From: Macrostomum hystrix
Lineage: Eukaryota > Platyhelminthes > Macrostomidae
Direction: 5' to 3'
Length of the DNA: 64,000 nucleotides
Assembly (NCBI GenBank): GCA_950097015.1
Contig: CATNEN010000002.1
Coordinates: forward strand, 1-64,000
Shown here: positions 53,168-64,000 of the stretch, one piece after another
Layout of the letters: the number at the start of each line of letters is the position of its first letter
Numbering within the stretch: the stretch's first letter is position 1
Position numbers and translations under genes: made by a program
Notes under the pieces: model-generated
The model's database searches: none
What the model saw: the letters and a program-made list of their open reading frames with translations, nothing else
What the model was told of the DNA's origin: nothing

Positions 53168-54826
53168 ATGGACACGCCGCGATTCAAGGATCTCTCCGAT
53201 GTGCTGCAGCTGCGCAAGCAGGGCCAGAGCATGTCCACCTCCGTACAGGCCACAACCACCCTGTGGCTGACTACAGTCTCCGTGTTGGGCATCGTTGGCA
53301 ACGCCCTGGTGATCATGTTCTTTTCCAGAAGCCTGAAAGATCTGCCCCAGAATGTCTACGTGATCGCTCTGGCAGCCCTTGACTTGGTCGTCTGCGCGGT
53401 GGTTATTCCGTCGACAATCTATCAGGACGTCTGGCTGGCTTCTAGCAGCGACCTGGGCTGCAAGCTGTTCAACATTCTCCGCTACTCTCTGGTTCCATCG
53501 TCTGCATTTTTGCTGTGCCTCATCGCCGTTGATCGCTTCGTCATCATCTGCTTCGTGCCGGGCATCCAGTCGACAAGGAAGAACTCGCTGCTGTACATCG
53601 GCCTGGTTCTGGTGCTGGGCTTCGCTCTCGGTGTTCCTGGCGGACTGACAACCGGAGCCAGCGTGCGCATCACCGTGGATGCCGCAGTCAGCAAGTTCAA
53701 TGGCGACTTCAGCGTCTCTCACTGTACCTCGGATTTCAGCATAATCTCAGAGTCGGTCTACAAGGTCTATCGCACAATGCTCACCGCAATTTTCTCCGTC
53801 ATGCTGCTCCTCCTGGTGTTTTTCTACGCCAACATTTTCTGCTTTGTCCGCAAGCGCCAGCAACGCTGGGCAAAGTCGCGCAGCTACTTGGCCTCCAAGA
53901 TGGAGCGAAGCGGCGGCAACACTGCCGAGCTCGGCGGCACCAAGGGTCGACGGTGGCTGCTGAACCGCCGCTGGAGCGCAGGCTATGGCGTCGGCGGCGT
54001 CGGCGGGCGCAACACGCGGCGTCTCCTGTCTGTGGGCCGTCTGGACGAGGTGACGGAAGTGACGAGCTGCACTGAGGCCAGGCGAGCGTCAGTGAACTTG
54101 CCACGCTTCGACCAGCCTGGCCAGTCATCATCCGAATGCCTTGAGACCGACATAGACGAAGCCCTGGCCGCCTCCTCACCGGTGAAAAATGCTTTCCAGA
54201 AGCGAATTTCGGAGGTTTCAGAACAGACCAGCTCAGCTGGCCAGGCTGCTGAGATCGAGGGTGCTGACGCCATCGAGCTCAGCGTGATGCTCAGTCCCAG
54301 CATGACGGACTGCGATTCGCAGTCGCGTCCCAACCGCATCAACTCGCTGGCCAGTGAGCACCTGACTCAGGCCCGACAGGACTTGGCCGAGCGCACGCGG
54401 AAGCGGCCCCACATCAAGACCGCCAAGGTGCTCGGCGTCATCACCTTCTTCTACGTGTTGTCCTACCTGCCATTCTTTCTAGTTTACAACTTTAACAAAT
54501 CGGTGAGCGAAGGCGTCACGGGCCGTTGGATGGTAGAGACGGGCAACTTCTCGGCAGGCAAGTCCATCGACGCCTGGCCAGAGAGGCACAACAGCAGCGC
54601 GTGGGCATTCAGCTTCGACTCAGCTGTCGCCGGCGATGATGTGAGCGGTGGCGTCGGTGGCGGCAGTGACAGTGAAGCGTCGGTCTATCACCAGGCGGTG
54701 AAGGTGATGTTCTATTTTTACTTCATCAATCATGGAGCCAATCCGCTGATCTATGGCTGCATGAACACCTATTTCAAGCAGCAGGTGTGCGCCCTCATTG
54801 GCTCGCTGAGGTGTCGAAGGAGGTGA
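53168..54826 (+). CDS. Rhodopsin-class GPCR, orphan, copy B
   Basis: A 552-residue receptor identical to copy A except at five residues: V for M at 170 (second extracellular loop), T for I at 302, S for T at 351, S for T at 376 (third cytoplasmic loop) and V for A at 492 (third extracellular loop). All class A landmarks are unchanged (N45, D72, C98, DRF, C186, NPLIY). No replacement falls in a transmembrane helix, which fits purifying selection on the core, though five changes are few. ATG 53168 is preceded by the same tgctctcttgcag acceptor. Downstream, the polypyrimidine tract begins about 300 bases after the stop, closer than in unit A. Confidence 0.9.
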   Translation: MDTPRFKDLSDVLQLRKQGQSMSTSVQATTTLWLTTVSVLGIVGNALVIMFFSRSLKDLPQNVYVIALAALDLVVCAVVIPSTIYQDVWLASSSDLGCKLFNILRYSLVPSSAFLLCLIAVDRFVIICFVPGIQSTRKNSLLYIGLVLVLGFALGVPGGLTTGASVRITVDAAVSKFNGDFSVSHCTSDFSIISESVYKVYRTMLTAIFSVMLLLLVFFYANIFCFVRKRQQRWAKSRSYLASKMERSGGNTAELGGTKGRRWLLNRRWSAGYGVGGVGGRNTRRLLSVGRLDEVTEVTSCTEARRASVNLPRFDQPGQSSSECLETDIDEALAASSPVKNAFQKRISEVSEQTSSAGQAAEIEGADAIELSVMLSPSMTDCDSQSRPNRINSLASEHLTQARQDLAERTRKRPHIKTAKVLGVITFFYVLSYLPFFLVYNFNKSVSEGVTGRWMVETGNFSAGKSIDAWPERHNSSAWAFSFDSAVAGDDVSGGVGGGSDSEASVYHQAVKVMFYFYFINHGANPLIYGCMNTYFKQQVCALIGSLRCRRR

Positions 54827-55130
54827 AAAATAAGGAACTCGGAATTAGCTTTCATTCCTGTGAATCTTTGCTTGAAACACTTTTCTTTTCAAACTGTAGT
54901 TGAATATTTTATAAGTCTTGCATCATGCTAAAATCGTCTTTTTGTCGAGCTGAAGCGAAATACGAGTAAATACGAGTAAATACGAGTTTGATAAAAAAAT
55001 CTTCATAAAGTTATTCGTATTTTGAGACTAGGGGTCAAGAGATTTCTGTGAATATTTATTTTTTCATTTAAACAAAGCCATTTTTGTAGTGTACGAGCGC
55101 TATTGTCTAGGCCATGGAGGTAGCAAACTA
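54827..55130. other. 3' region of GPCR copy B
   Basis: Matches the first 320 bases after GPCR copy A, including three copies of aaatacgagt, and stops at ggaggtagcaaacta, where pyrimidine DNA begins. Confidence 0.55.
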
Positions 55131-58100
55131 TCCTTCCTATCCTATCCTATCCTTCCTTCCTCCTTCCTCCGTCTTCCTTCCTTCTCCTCACTCCTTCCTC
55201 CTTCCTCCGTCTTCCTTCCTTCTCCTCACTCCTTCCTCCTTCTCCCTCCTCCTTCCTCCTCCTTCCTCCTTGCTTCCTTCTCCTTCCTCCTCTTTCCTAC
55301 TCCTTCCTCCTTCTTCCTTCCTTCCTCCTTCCTCCTCCTTCCTCCTTCCCCCTTCCTCCATCCTCCCTCCTCCTTCCTCCTCCTTCTCCTTCCTCCTTTC
55401 TTCCTCATTCCTTCCTCCTCCTTCCTTCCTCCTCCTTCCTCCTTCCTTCCTCTTTCCTCCTTCCTTCCTCCTTCCTCCTTCCTTTCTCCTTCCCCCTTCC
55501 TCCTTCCTTCTCCTTCCTCCTCCTTCCTCCTTCCTTTCTCCTTCCCCCTTCCTCCTTCCTCCCTCCTCCTCCTTCCTCCTTCCTTTCTCCTTCCACCTTC
55601 CTCCTTCCTCCCTCCTCCTCCTTCCTCCCTCCTTCTTCCTCCTTCCTTCCTCCTTCCCCCTTCCTCCTCCTTCCTCCTTCCTCCTCCTTCCTCCCTCCTT
55701 CCTCCTTCCTCCTTCCTTCCTCCTTCCCCCTTCCACCTTCCTTCCTCCTTCCTCCTTCCTCCTTCCTCCTCCTTCCTTCCTTTCTCCTTCCTTCCTCCTT
55801 CTTCCTCCTTCCTCCTTCCTCCTTCCTCCTTCCTTCCTCCTTCCTCCTCCTTCCTCCTTCCTCCTTCCTCCTTCTTCCTCCTACTTCCTCCTCCTTCCTC
55901 CTTCCTCCTTCCTCCTTCCTCCTTCCTCCTCCTTCCTCCTTCCTCCTTCCTTCCTCCTTCCTTCCTCCTCCTTCCTCCTTCCTCCTTCCTCCTCCCTCCT
56001 TCTTCCTTCCTTTCTCCTTCCCCCTTCCTCCTTCCTCCTCCTTCCTCCTCCTTCCTCCTTCCTCCTTCCTCCTTCCTCCTTCCTCCTCCTTCCTCCTTCC
56101 TCCTTCCTCCTTCCTCCTCCTTCCTCCTTCCTCCTTCCTCCTTCCTCCTTTCTTCCTTCTCCTTCCTCCTCCTTCCTCCTTCCTCCTTCCTTCCTCCTTC
56201 CTCCTTCTTTCCTCCTCCTTCCTCCTCCTTCCTTCCTCCTCCTTCCTCCTCCTTCCTCCTTCCTCCTTCCTCCTTCCTTCCTCCTCCTTCCTCCTCCTTC
56301 CTCCTCCTTCCTCCTTCCTCCTTCCTCCTCCTTCCTCCTTCCTCCTTCCTCCTTCCTCCTTCCTCCTTCCTTCCTCCTCCTTCCTCCTCCTTCTTCCTCC
56401 TTTCTCCTTCCTCCTTTCTCCTTCCTCCTTCCTCCTCCTTCCTCCTTCCTCCTTCCTTCCTCCTTCCTCCTTCCTCCTTCCTCCTTCTTCTTTCCTCCCT
56501 CCTCCTCCTTCTCCTCCCTCCTTCCTCCTTCTTCTTTCCTCCCTCCTCCTCCTTCTCCTCCCTCCTTCCTCCTTCCTCCTTCCTCCTCCTTCCTCCTTCC
56601 TCCTTCCTCCTTCCTCCTTCCTTCCTCCTCCTTCCTCCTTCCTCCTTCCTCCATTCTTCCTCCTCCTTCCTCCTTCCTCCTTCCTCCTCCTTCCTCCTTC
56701 CTCCTTCCTCCTTCCTTCCTCCTTCCTCCTTCCTCCTTCCTCCTTCTTTCCTTCTCCTTCCTCCTCCTTCCTCCTCCTTCTTCCTCCTTTCTCCTTCCTC
56801 CTTTCTCCTTCCTCCTTCCTCCTTCTTCCTCCTTCCTCCTTCCTTCCTCCTTCCTCCTTCCTCCTTCCTCCTTCCTCCTTTCTTCCTCCTCCTTCCTCCT
56901 CCTTCCTCCTTCCTCCTTCCTTCCTCCTTCCTTCCTCCTCCTTCCTCCTCCTTCCTCCTTCCTTCCTCCTTCCTTCCTCCTCCTTCCTCCTCCTTCCTCC
57001 TTCCTCCTTCCTCCTCCTTCCTCCTTCCTCCTTCCTCCTCCTTCCTCCTTCCTCCTTCCTCCTTCCTCCTCCTTCCTCCTTCCTCCTTCCTCCTTCCTCC
57101 TTCCTTCCTCTTTCCCCTTCATCCATCCTCCCTCCTCCTTCCTCCTCCTTCTCCTTCCTCCTTCCTCCTTCCTCCTCCTTCCTCCTTCCTCCTTCCTCCT
57201 TCCTCCTCCTTCCTCCTTCCTCCTTCCTCCTTCCTCCTTCCTCCTTCCTCCTTCCTCCTTCCTCCTCCCTCCTTCCTCCTTCCTCCTCCTTCCTTCTCCT
57301 TCCTTCCTCCTTCCTCCTTCCTCCTTTCCCCTTCCTCCTTCCTCCTTCCTCCTCCTTTCTCCTTCCTCCTTCCTCCTCCTTCCTACTCCCTCCTCCTTCC
57401 TCCTTCCTCCTTCCTCCTCCTTCCTCCTTCCTCCTTCCTCCTTCCTTCTTCCTTCCTTCCTCCTTCCTCCTTCCTTCCTCCTCCTTCCTCCTTCCTCCTT
57501 CCTCCTCCTTCCTCCTTCCTCCTTCCTCCTTCCTTCCTCCTTCCTCCTTCCTCCTTCCTCCTTCCTCCATCCTTCCTCCTCCTTCCTCCTCCTTCTTCCT
57601 CCTTTCCCCTTCCTCCTTCCTCCTTCCTCCTCCTTCCTCCTTCCTCCTCCTTCCTCCTTCCTCCTTCCTCCTCCCTCCTTCCTCCTCCTTCCTCCTTCCT
57701 CCTTCCTCCTTCCTCCTTCCTCCTCCCTCCTTCCTCCTTCCTCCTTCCTTCCTCCTTCCTTCCTCCGCCTTCCTCCTCCTTCCTCCTTCCTCCTTTCCCC
57801 TTCCTCCTTCCTCCTTCCTCCTCCTTTCTCCTTCCTCCTTCCTTAATTCTCTTTCTTCCTTCCTCCTCCTTTCTCCTTCCTCCTTCCTTCCTTCTCTTTC
57901 CTCCTCCTTCCTCCATCCTCCTCCATCCTCCTTCCTCCTTCCTCCTTCCTCCTCCTTCCTCCTTCCTCCTTCCTCCTTCCTCCTTCCTTCCTCCTTCCCC
58001 CTTCATCCATCCTCCCCCCTCCTTCCTCCTCCTTCTCCTTCCTCCTTCCTCCTTCCTCCTCCTTCCTCCTTCCTCCTTCCTTCCTCCTCCTTCCTCCTTC

Positions 58101-59977
58101 CTCATTCCTCCTCCTTCCTCCTTCCTTCCTCCTCCTTCCTCCTCCTTCCTCCTACCTCCTTCCTTCCTCCTTCCTTCCTCCTCCTTCCTCCTCCTTCCTC
58201 CTTCCTCCTTCCTCCTCCTTCCTCCTTCCTCCTCCTTCCTCCTTCCTCCTTCCTCCTTCCTCCTTCCTCCTTCCTCCTCCTTCCTCCTTCCTCCTTCCTC
58301 CTTCCTCCTTCCTCCTCCCTCCTTCCTCCTTCCTCCTTCCTCCTTCCTCCTCCCTCCTTCCTCCTTCCTCCTCCTTCCTCCTTCCTCCTTCCTTCCTTCT
58401 CCTTCCTCCTCCTTCCTCCTTCCTCCTTCCTTCCTCCTTCCTACTTCTTTCCTCCTCCTTCCTCCTCCTTCCTTCCTCCTCCTTCCTCCTCCTTCCTCCT
58501 TCCTCCTTCCTTCCTTCTCTTTCCTCCTTCCTCCTCCTTCCTCCTTCCTCCTCCTTCCTCCTTCCTCCTTCCTCCTTCCTCCTTCCTTCCTCCTCCTTTC
58601 TCCTTCCTCCTTCCTTCCTTCTCCTTCCTCCTCCTTCCTTCCTCCTCCTTCCTCCTTCCTCCTTCCTCCTTCCTCCTTCTTCCTCATTCCTCCTTCCTCC
58701 TTCCTCCTTCCTTTCTCCTTCCTTCCTCCTCCTTCCTCCTCCTTTCTCCTTCCTCCTCCTCCTTCCTCCTTCCTCCTTCCCCCTTCCTCCTTCCTCCTTC
58801 CTCCTCCTTCCTCCTTCCTCCTTCCTTCCTTCTCCTTCCTCCTCCTTTCTCCTTCCTCCTTCCTTCCTTCTCTTTCCTCCTTCCTTCCCTCTTTCCTCCT
58901 CCTTTCTCCTTCCTCCTTCCTCCTTCCTCCTTCCTCCTTCCACCTTCCTCCTTCCTCCTTCCTCCTTCCTCCTTCCTCCTACCTCCTTCCTCCTTCCTCC
59001 TCCCTCCTTCCTCCTTCCTCCTTCCTTCCTCCTCCTTCCTCCTCCTTCTTCCTCCTTTCTCCTTCCTCCTTTCTCCTTCCTCCTTCCTCCTCCTTCCTCC
59101 TTCCTCCTTCCTTCCTCCTTCCTCCTTCCTCCTTCCTCCTTCCTCCTTCCTTCCTCCTCCTTCCTCCTCCTTCCTCCTTCCTCCTTCCTTCCTCCTTCCT
59201 TCCTCCTCCTTCCTCCTCCTTCCTCCTCCTTCCTCCTCCTTCCTCCTTCCTCCTTCCTCCTCCTTCCTCCTTCCTCCTTCCTCCTTCCTCCTTCCTCCTC
59301 CTTCCTCCTTCCTCCATCCTCCTTCCTCCTTCCTCCTCCCTCCTTCCTCCTTCCTCCTTCCTTCCTCCTTCCTTCCTCCTCCTTCCTCCTCCTTCCTCCT
59401 TCCTCCTTCCCCCTTCCTCCTTCCTCCTTCCTCCTCCTTCCTCCTTCCTCCTTCCTTCCTTCTCCTTCCTCCTCCTTTCTCCTTCCTCCTTCCTTCCTTC
59501 TCTTTCCTCCTTCCTCCTCCTTTCTCCTTCCTCCTTCCTCCTCATTCCTTCCTTCTCCTCCCTCCTTCCTCCTTCCTCGTCCTTCCTTCTTCCTCCTTCC
59601 TCCTTCCTCCTTCCTCCTTCCTCCTTCCTCCTTCCTCCTCCTTCCTTCCTTTCTCCTTCCTTCCTCCTTCTTCCTCCTTCCTCCTTCCTCCTTCCTCCTT
59701 CCTTCCTCCTTCCTTCCTCCTCCTTCCTCCTTCCTCCTTCCTCCTTCCTCCTTCTTCCTCCTACTTCCTCCTCCTTCCTCCTTCCTCCTTCCTCCTTCCT
59801 CCTTCCTCCTCCTTCCTCCTTCCCCCTTCCTTCCTCCTTCCTTCCTCCTCCTTCCTCCTTCCTCCTTCCTCCTCCCTCCTTCCTCCTCCTTCCTCCTTCC
59901 TCCTTCCTCCTCCTTCCTACTCCCTCCTCCTTCCTACTCCCTCCTCCTTCCTACTTCCTCTTCCTCCTTCCTCCATT
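55131..59977. repeat. 4.85-kb polypyrimidine tract, unit C
   Basis: The longest tract in the window. Nearly pure C/T for 4.8 kb, built of cttcctcctt blocks with repeated larger segments (for example cttcttcctcctttctccttc recurring in parts). Its complement is a purine strand of GGAGGAAGG type. A 1673-codon open frame on plus and several of 180-720 codons on minus come from composition alone. Confidence 0.98.
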
Positions 59978-60292
59978 CGAAAAAACATTCCAAAAAACAA
60001 ATAACAAATGGCAAAATGTAACAATGACACTTTTCTTTCCTTCTTCCTCTTTTCTCGAAAAACATTCCAAAAAACAAATAACAAAAACAAATAACAAAAG
60101 GCTACAATGATACGCTATATTGTCATATTATATCATACCCATGCCTAATTACCACATACGTCTATTGACATATTCAATCAAATACTACTAATTGTTCCTC
60201 TCGTTAAAACTTCAAACGCATAAATAAAAGACCCTATTCACCGAAACACTCCTGCAAAGTCTCTGCTTCATCTACGCTCACTCACTGACGAC
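59978..60292. other. 3' flank of NHL C1 with a local duplication
   Basis: The phrase gaaaaaacattccaaaaaac occurs twice (about 59979 and 60056), separated by a short pyrimidine patch. The rest matches 1087-1321. Confidence 0.6.
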
Positions 60293-61912
60293 TCACTCCA
60301 TATTCAGCACCACCAGTCGCTTGTTCACATAGTCAGCCACCACCAGCTGCTCGCGCGCGCCTCCCGTCACCACCGCCAGACCGCATGGACCATTGAATAT
60401 GCCGTCACCGCTGCCGCTCTCGCCCGGCACCCCCAGAGTCCACAGCAGCGACCCGTCGTCGGCAGCCACCGCTCGCACTGAGTCACCACTCCACTCACTC
60501 ACGAACAGGCGGCCTCTCCTGTCCACGGCCACACCCATTGGCCCAGCAAACTCTTTGAGGCCGCAACGCTCAGTCGGGTGCGAGGCGACCACCTGCTGGG
60601 TGTCAATGCGCACTCTGTGCACCTGCTTCTGCTTCCAGTCTGTCACCAGAATGCAGTTGTCGTGAATCGCCAGGTTGCGCAGATCAGCATCAGGAAACTC
60701 ATTCAGCGTGATGACCGTCTCCATCTCGCCAGTCGCTTTGCTGAATGCAACAATTTTGTTGCCACCAGACACAAACACGGAGGCTGCGTTGCCGCCGATT
60801 CCCTCAATGGCACGAAAGCCCTTGATTTGTGGTTTGATTCGACGCATCTTTCGACCGCTCAGGTCCGTCACTGTCACTGCGTCAACTTGAGCAATGAACA
60901 GCAGCTGACGGTCGCCGTGAAGACCCCAGATGTCCCTCTTCCAGTCGATGTCGCAGTGGCACCGCAGCTTCTTCGAGCCGTCCACAGACACCACCTGAAG
61001 GTGATTCTTGCCATCGAATGATGAAAATGATGCGAAGATGCAGGGCTGAGGCAGAGCCTCACCGCCGTCACTCGCTGACTCGGCGGCCACCACACGGCCT
61101 GAGCGGTCCCCAACGAATCCGCTGGTGTCGCTGCACACCGCCAGCCACTTAACAAGACCATCCAGCTTCACCTCGTGACTGAACACAATCGGATCGAACA
61201 ATGCCTGTCTCGCCATCGCCATCGCCTTAAATGCGTCGTCGATCTCCTTGGGTGTCGCGCTGACCTCAGCGTCTCTCCAGCCCTCACCAGTCCACACGTT
61301 CACACGAGCCAACGCTCTGCCGAACTGCTCCGACACCTGCCCCAGTCGCTCCAGCTGCTGCTCCGCTCCCAAGCTCTCCTCCAGCGACTTCTGCAGCCGA
61401 TCAAAGTCCGCCTTCAAGTCATCGAGCGACAACTCCATCGCCATCGTCAGCTCGACAAGCTTCGACATCTCGCCTGCAGCTTCCGCCATCGACGTCTCCT
61501 GCCTGTAGCTTCTCACATCGTCCATGTCCCGCTGCCACACACGCGCTGTCTCAATCCGAGCTATCATCGGACCTGTCAGTCGATCTTCACTCGAATCCAG
61601 GTATCTCCGCATTGTCTCATACAGCTGCTTCGCCCGTCGCAGCTGCTCCTCCATCTCGTGAATCCAATCTCCTCCACCACCTCCTGCACTGCCACCTGCA
61701 GCTTCGGCTTGAGGAAAGGCACGCAGCTTCTCAGCGACCTTCTCCTTCAGCTTGAGGGCATCCGCCACATCAACACTCAGGTGTTCCGAGCACAGGTAGC
61801 GCTCGGAGAACGGACCCAGGCCGACTGCAGCTTTTTGGCAGACGACGCAGATTGGAATCACTTCAGGAGGTCCTTCGGAACTCGAGCTGTCGCTGGAGTC
61901 TCCACGCTGCAT
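60293..61912 (-). CDS. B-box-like / coiled-coil / NHL-repeat protein, paralogue C1
   Basis: This 539-residue intact paralogue starts at ATG 61912 after a tttgcag acceptor. The zinc site is CVVC...RYLCSEH, with Arg in place of the His before the third ligand pair. The coiled coil is as in the others, with one Ser-to-Ala change in LTMAMELS. Its propeller clusters are private or shared in mosaic fashion: WKRDIW, SSFDGKNH, DADLRNLAIHD, EFAGPMGV, SEWSGDS, DGIFNGP and ADYVNKR; RAIEGI is shared with A2. It sits at the start of the third unit, beyond the longest polypyrimidine tract. Confidence 0.85.
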   Translation of the reverse strand: MQRGDSSDSSSSEGPPEVIPICVVCQKAAVGLGPFSERYLCSEHLSVDVADALKLKEKVAEKLRAFPQAEAAGGSAGGGGGDWIHEMEEQLRRAKQLYETMRRYLDSSEDRLTGPMIARIETARVWQRDMDDVRSYRQETSMAEAAGEMSKLVELTMAMELSLDDLKADFDRLQKSLEESLGAEQQLERLGQVSEQFGRALARVNVWTGEGWRDAEVSATPKEIDDAFKAMAMARQALFDPIVFSHEVKLDGLVKWLAVCSDTSGFVGDRSGRVVAAESASDGGEALPQPCIFASFSSFDGKNHLQVVSVDGSKKLRCHCDIDWKRDIWGLHGDRQLLFIAQVDAVTVTDLSGRKMRRIKPQIKGFRAIEGIGGNAASVFVSGGNKIVAFSKATGEMETVITLNEFPDADLRNLAIHDNCILVTDWKQKQVHRVRIDTQQVVASHPTERCGLKEFAGPMGVAVDRRGRLFVSEWSGDSVRAVAADDGSLLWTLGVPGESGSGDGIFNGPCGLAVVTGGAREQLVVADYVNKRLVVLNME

Positions 61913-61928
61913 TTTCAGATTCAAGGTC

Positions 61929-62668
61929 TGCAAAGAGAGTCGGAAAGAGGCCGTGTGAGTTGAAGACTGCTGCTGGAATCTGCCAGAACTCTAATATTAT
62001 CTCAGTGTCAAAAATTCTCAACTTCAACTCGCTACCTCAGAAAGCTGTGAAGCAGAAAAGTTGCAGAACTGCCGTAAGCAGGCCGATGCTGAGGCTCAGG
62101 TGAGAATGAGTTTCAATCAGACAGCAGTCAAAAGCTGTGCTCAGGTTTTTGAGATGACTCTCTCGTAAGCTAGGTGTCTCACTTAAACTCTACTCTGTTG
62201 CTTAGCAACAGTGAGAAGCCTGAGTCTGGTCGATATAGAGAACAGAATGAAATCCTTGAGTCGCTCTGCTCCGGCAGCTCAGTTTGTCGGCAAAAGACAG
62301 TGAGAGTGAAATCTGTTTTTGTTTATTCTCGGTCGAACGCGAATTCAAAATGCTTCCTGCGGCTGCGTGCATTTCTCTGCGGCTGGGACAGAGAGGGCCG
62401 GCTCTGAGCAGCATTAAGCACAGCTGAGCACCCACCTCTGCCTCCAACTGCTCACAATGGGAGCGTAGATTTGGTGAGTGTACTCAAATGTATTGTTTGT
62501 GCACTTAGCTGTGCCATCTTGAGCCCAAAGTACGACATTGTGGCTCTGCTTGTCAGACACTTTCTGACAGATCCGAGCTGTTAGAGATGCGATCGACCTG
62601 TTAGAGTAGGGAAAAACAACAGGCCAGCAGTTCAAGACGTTGGAAAAATCTCATATTTACTTTTTTGT
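61929..62668. other. Upstream region of NHL C1
   Basis: Matches 2954-3700 and 33133-33880, with a tctgttgcttagcaacag palindrome (about 62192-62209) in place of the ccatgg version of units A and B. Confidence 0.5.
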
Positions 62669-62669
62669 C

Positions 62670-62735
62670 TGATATTAGCCTCATCAGCTCACCTACCATT
62701 AGCCTCATCAGCTCACATTAGCTTCATGAGCTTAC
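62670..62735. repeat. 19-mer attagcctcatcagctcac array, uninterrupted
   Basis: Shows the pre-insertion state of the site occupied by the recombinase element in unit A. Confidence 0.85.
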
Positions 62736-62940
62736 AGTAGCTTCAACGCCACCTGCAGGCCAGAGAAGGACTTAGGCAGTGCCCTAAGTGCCCTATTCTT
62801 AGTCAATAACCTTTTTTATTCGCTTTTATGACTGTTTAACAAAATGTTTGTTGTTTAACAGCAATTTTGTTGGTAACAAAATTCTACCCGAGTACACCCG
62901 AGTCCACCAGATACACTCAACGTTTTCTTTCTGACCCTTC
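62736..62940. other. Unique DNA, no gene seen
   Basis: Twin of 6006-6244 with a small deletion around the ttgttgtttaac words. Confidence 0.5.
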
Positions 62941-63285
62941 AATGTTTCTTCCCCAACCATGATCTCGTACCCAAATGTACATTCTATGCCTAAATATCTC
63001 GTCCACAAATGTACATTCTCCCCCAAAATGTCTCGTCCCTAAAAATATATTCAACCCCTCAAGATCTCCTCCCCAAATGTACATTCTACCCACAAATATC
63101 TCTTCCCCAAATGTACATTCTACCCCAAAAGATCTCTTCCCCAAATGTACATTCTACCCCAAAAGATCTCTTCCCCAAATGTACATTGTACCTATGAAGA
63201 TCTCATCCCCAATATGCATTCTACCCACAAATATCTCTTCCCCAAATGTACATTCTACCCCCAAAGATCTTTTCCCCAAGGTGCG
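62941..63285. repeat. 34-bp tandem repeat, unit C copy
   Basis: About ten copies of the aaatgtacattctacccc unit, differing in order from 6245-6580. Confidence 0.9.
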
Positions 63286-63803
63286 GTTTAAGTATAAATC
63301 ATTATCATTTTGCAACACTCTAATTTCAACAACAAATGTTGTGAATCTGCATTCTATACATATAAGCATGTTTATTAGGCCACAGTCACGTACAGCAGGC
63401 AGCAGCAATTCCATTGATTTCCTCTTCATCAGTGGATTAGTGCACCGGGGGTTACAGGGCAAAGTCGGGAGATTCGGCCGAACGAGGTCGCCCTTGATTT
63501 CCCGACACCGAAGTGATTTATTATCCGACTCCCAACGCAACCACCAAAAATATTCGAGTCCCAATGCGAAGGAGACATGAGACCATTTCTTTTTCCCTGT
63601 GGTCACGTTCTCAACGGGAGTTCTCTTAGGGATAAAATAGAAACACAGAGAGATCAATACAAACACATCCCCAACAGCGCAATCTGAAGCTTGATTTGGG
63701 ATTTATTGCCCAAGCAATAAGGAGGCCGCGATTTCAGCCAGTTCAGTAAGAAGAATTTATTAGTCAGTTTTGGACTGGCACTGGACCCAAATAGTACGAT
63801 AAA
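63286..63803. other. Unique DNA between satellites
   Basis: Twin of 6581-7104, with a short insertion near 63432. No gene seen. Confidence 0.5.
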
Positions 63804-63804
63804 T

Positions 63805-64000
63805 GTTCTACTCCCCCTGATCCTTCAGTGTTCTACTCCCCCTGATCCTTCAGTGTTCTACTCCCCCTGATCCTTCAGTGTTCTACTCCCCCTGATCCCT
63901 GATCCTTCAGTGTTCTACTCCCCCTGATATTTCAGTGTTCTACTCCCCCCTGATCCTTCAGTGTTCTACTCCCCCTGATCCTTCAGTGTTCTACTCCCCC
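63805..64000. repeat. 25-bp tandem repeat, cut by window end
   Basis: gatccttcagtgttctactc plus cccct, continuing past the end of the window. Confidence 0.95.

Noticed and set aside
55089-60110. A 1673-codon open frame and many 180-910 codon Ser/Pro/Leu/Phe or Gly/Arg/Lys/Glu frames
   Set aside because: They lie in pure polypyrimidine/polypurine DNA, where stop codons cannot be spelled. All three frames and both strands are open, so there is no coding evidence.

Overview
The window is animal (metazoan) DNA. Coding exons are few and lie in a background rich in simple-sequence and satellite DNA, with eukaryotic GT-AG splice signals, tRNA-derived SINEs, and Crypton-like, hAT-like, LINE-like and Ty3/gypsy-like mobile elements. 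The style (B-box/NHL gene families, splice acceptors directly upstream of start codons, very high repeat load) fits a flatworm such as Macrostomum. That assignment is inference from general impression, not from a search.

The layout is a tandem array of one large module, present about twice and entering a third copy. Unit A runs from 1 to about 30.4 kb, unit B from about 30.4 to 55.1 kb, and unit C from 55.1 kb to the window end. Each full unit reads, left to right: polypyrimidine tract; B-box/coiled-coil/NHL gene on the minus strand; satellites; a hAT-type MITE; an RT-deleted LINE remnant (minus); a second polypyrimidine tract; a second NHL gene (minus); a decayed B-box relative (plus); satellites; a 5'-truncated Ty3/gypsy pol pseudogene (plus); more satellites and tRNA-derived SINEs; and an intact rhodopsin-class GPCR (plus). 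The GPCR and the next NHL gene point at each other across the next polypyrimidine tract.

Intact genes are four NHL genes (1322-2938, 14664-16283, 31492-33117, 60293-61912), two nearly identical GPCR genes (27883-29541, 53168-54826) and one Crypton-like tyrosine recombinase with an intron (4025-5569). A fifth NHL gene (41414-43026) is a pseudogene. The units differ mostly in satellite copy number (for example 37 versus 1 copies of a 28-mer, and 2 versus 18 of a 20-mer) and in unit-specific insertions.

The most interesting signal is in the NHL genes. Their N-terminal zinc-binding and coiled-coil parts are almost invariant. The beta-propeller carries short clusters of amino-acid replacements spaced along the propeller, in the strand-connecting loops that in NHL proteins form the ligand-binding face. 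The clusters are shuffled between paralogues in a mosaic way. This looks like a diversifying recognition repertoire maintained in a tandem array. The tandem layout could in part reflect assembly of haplotypes, which long reads would settle.
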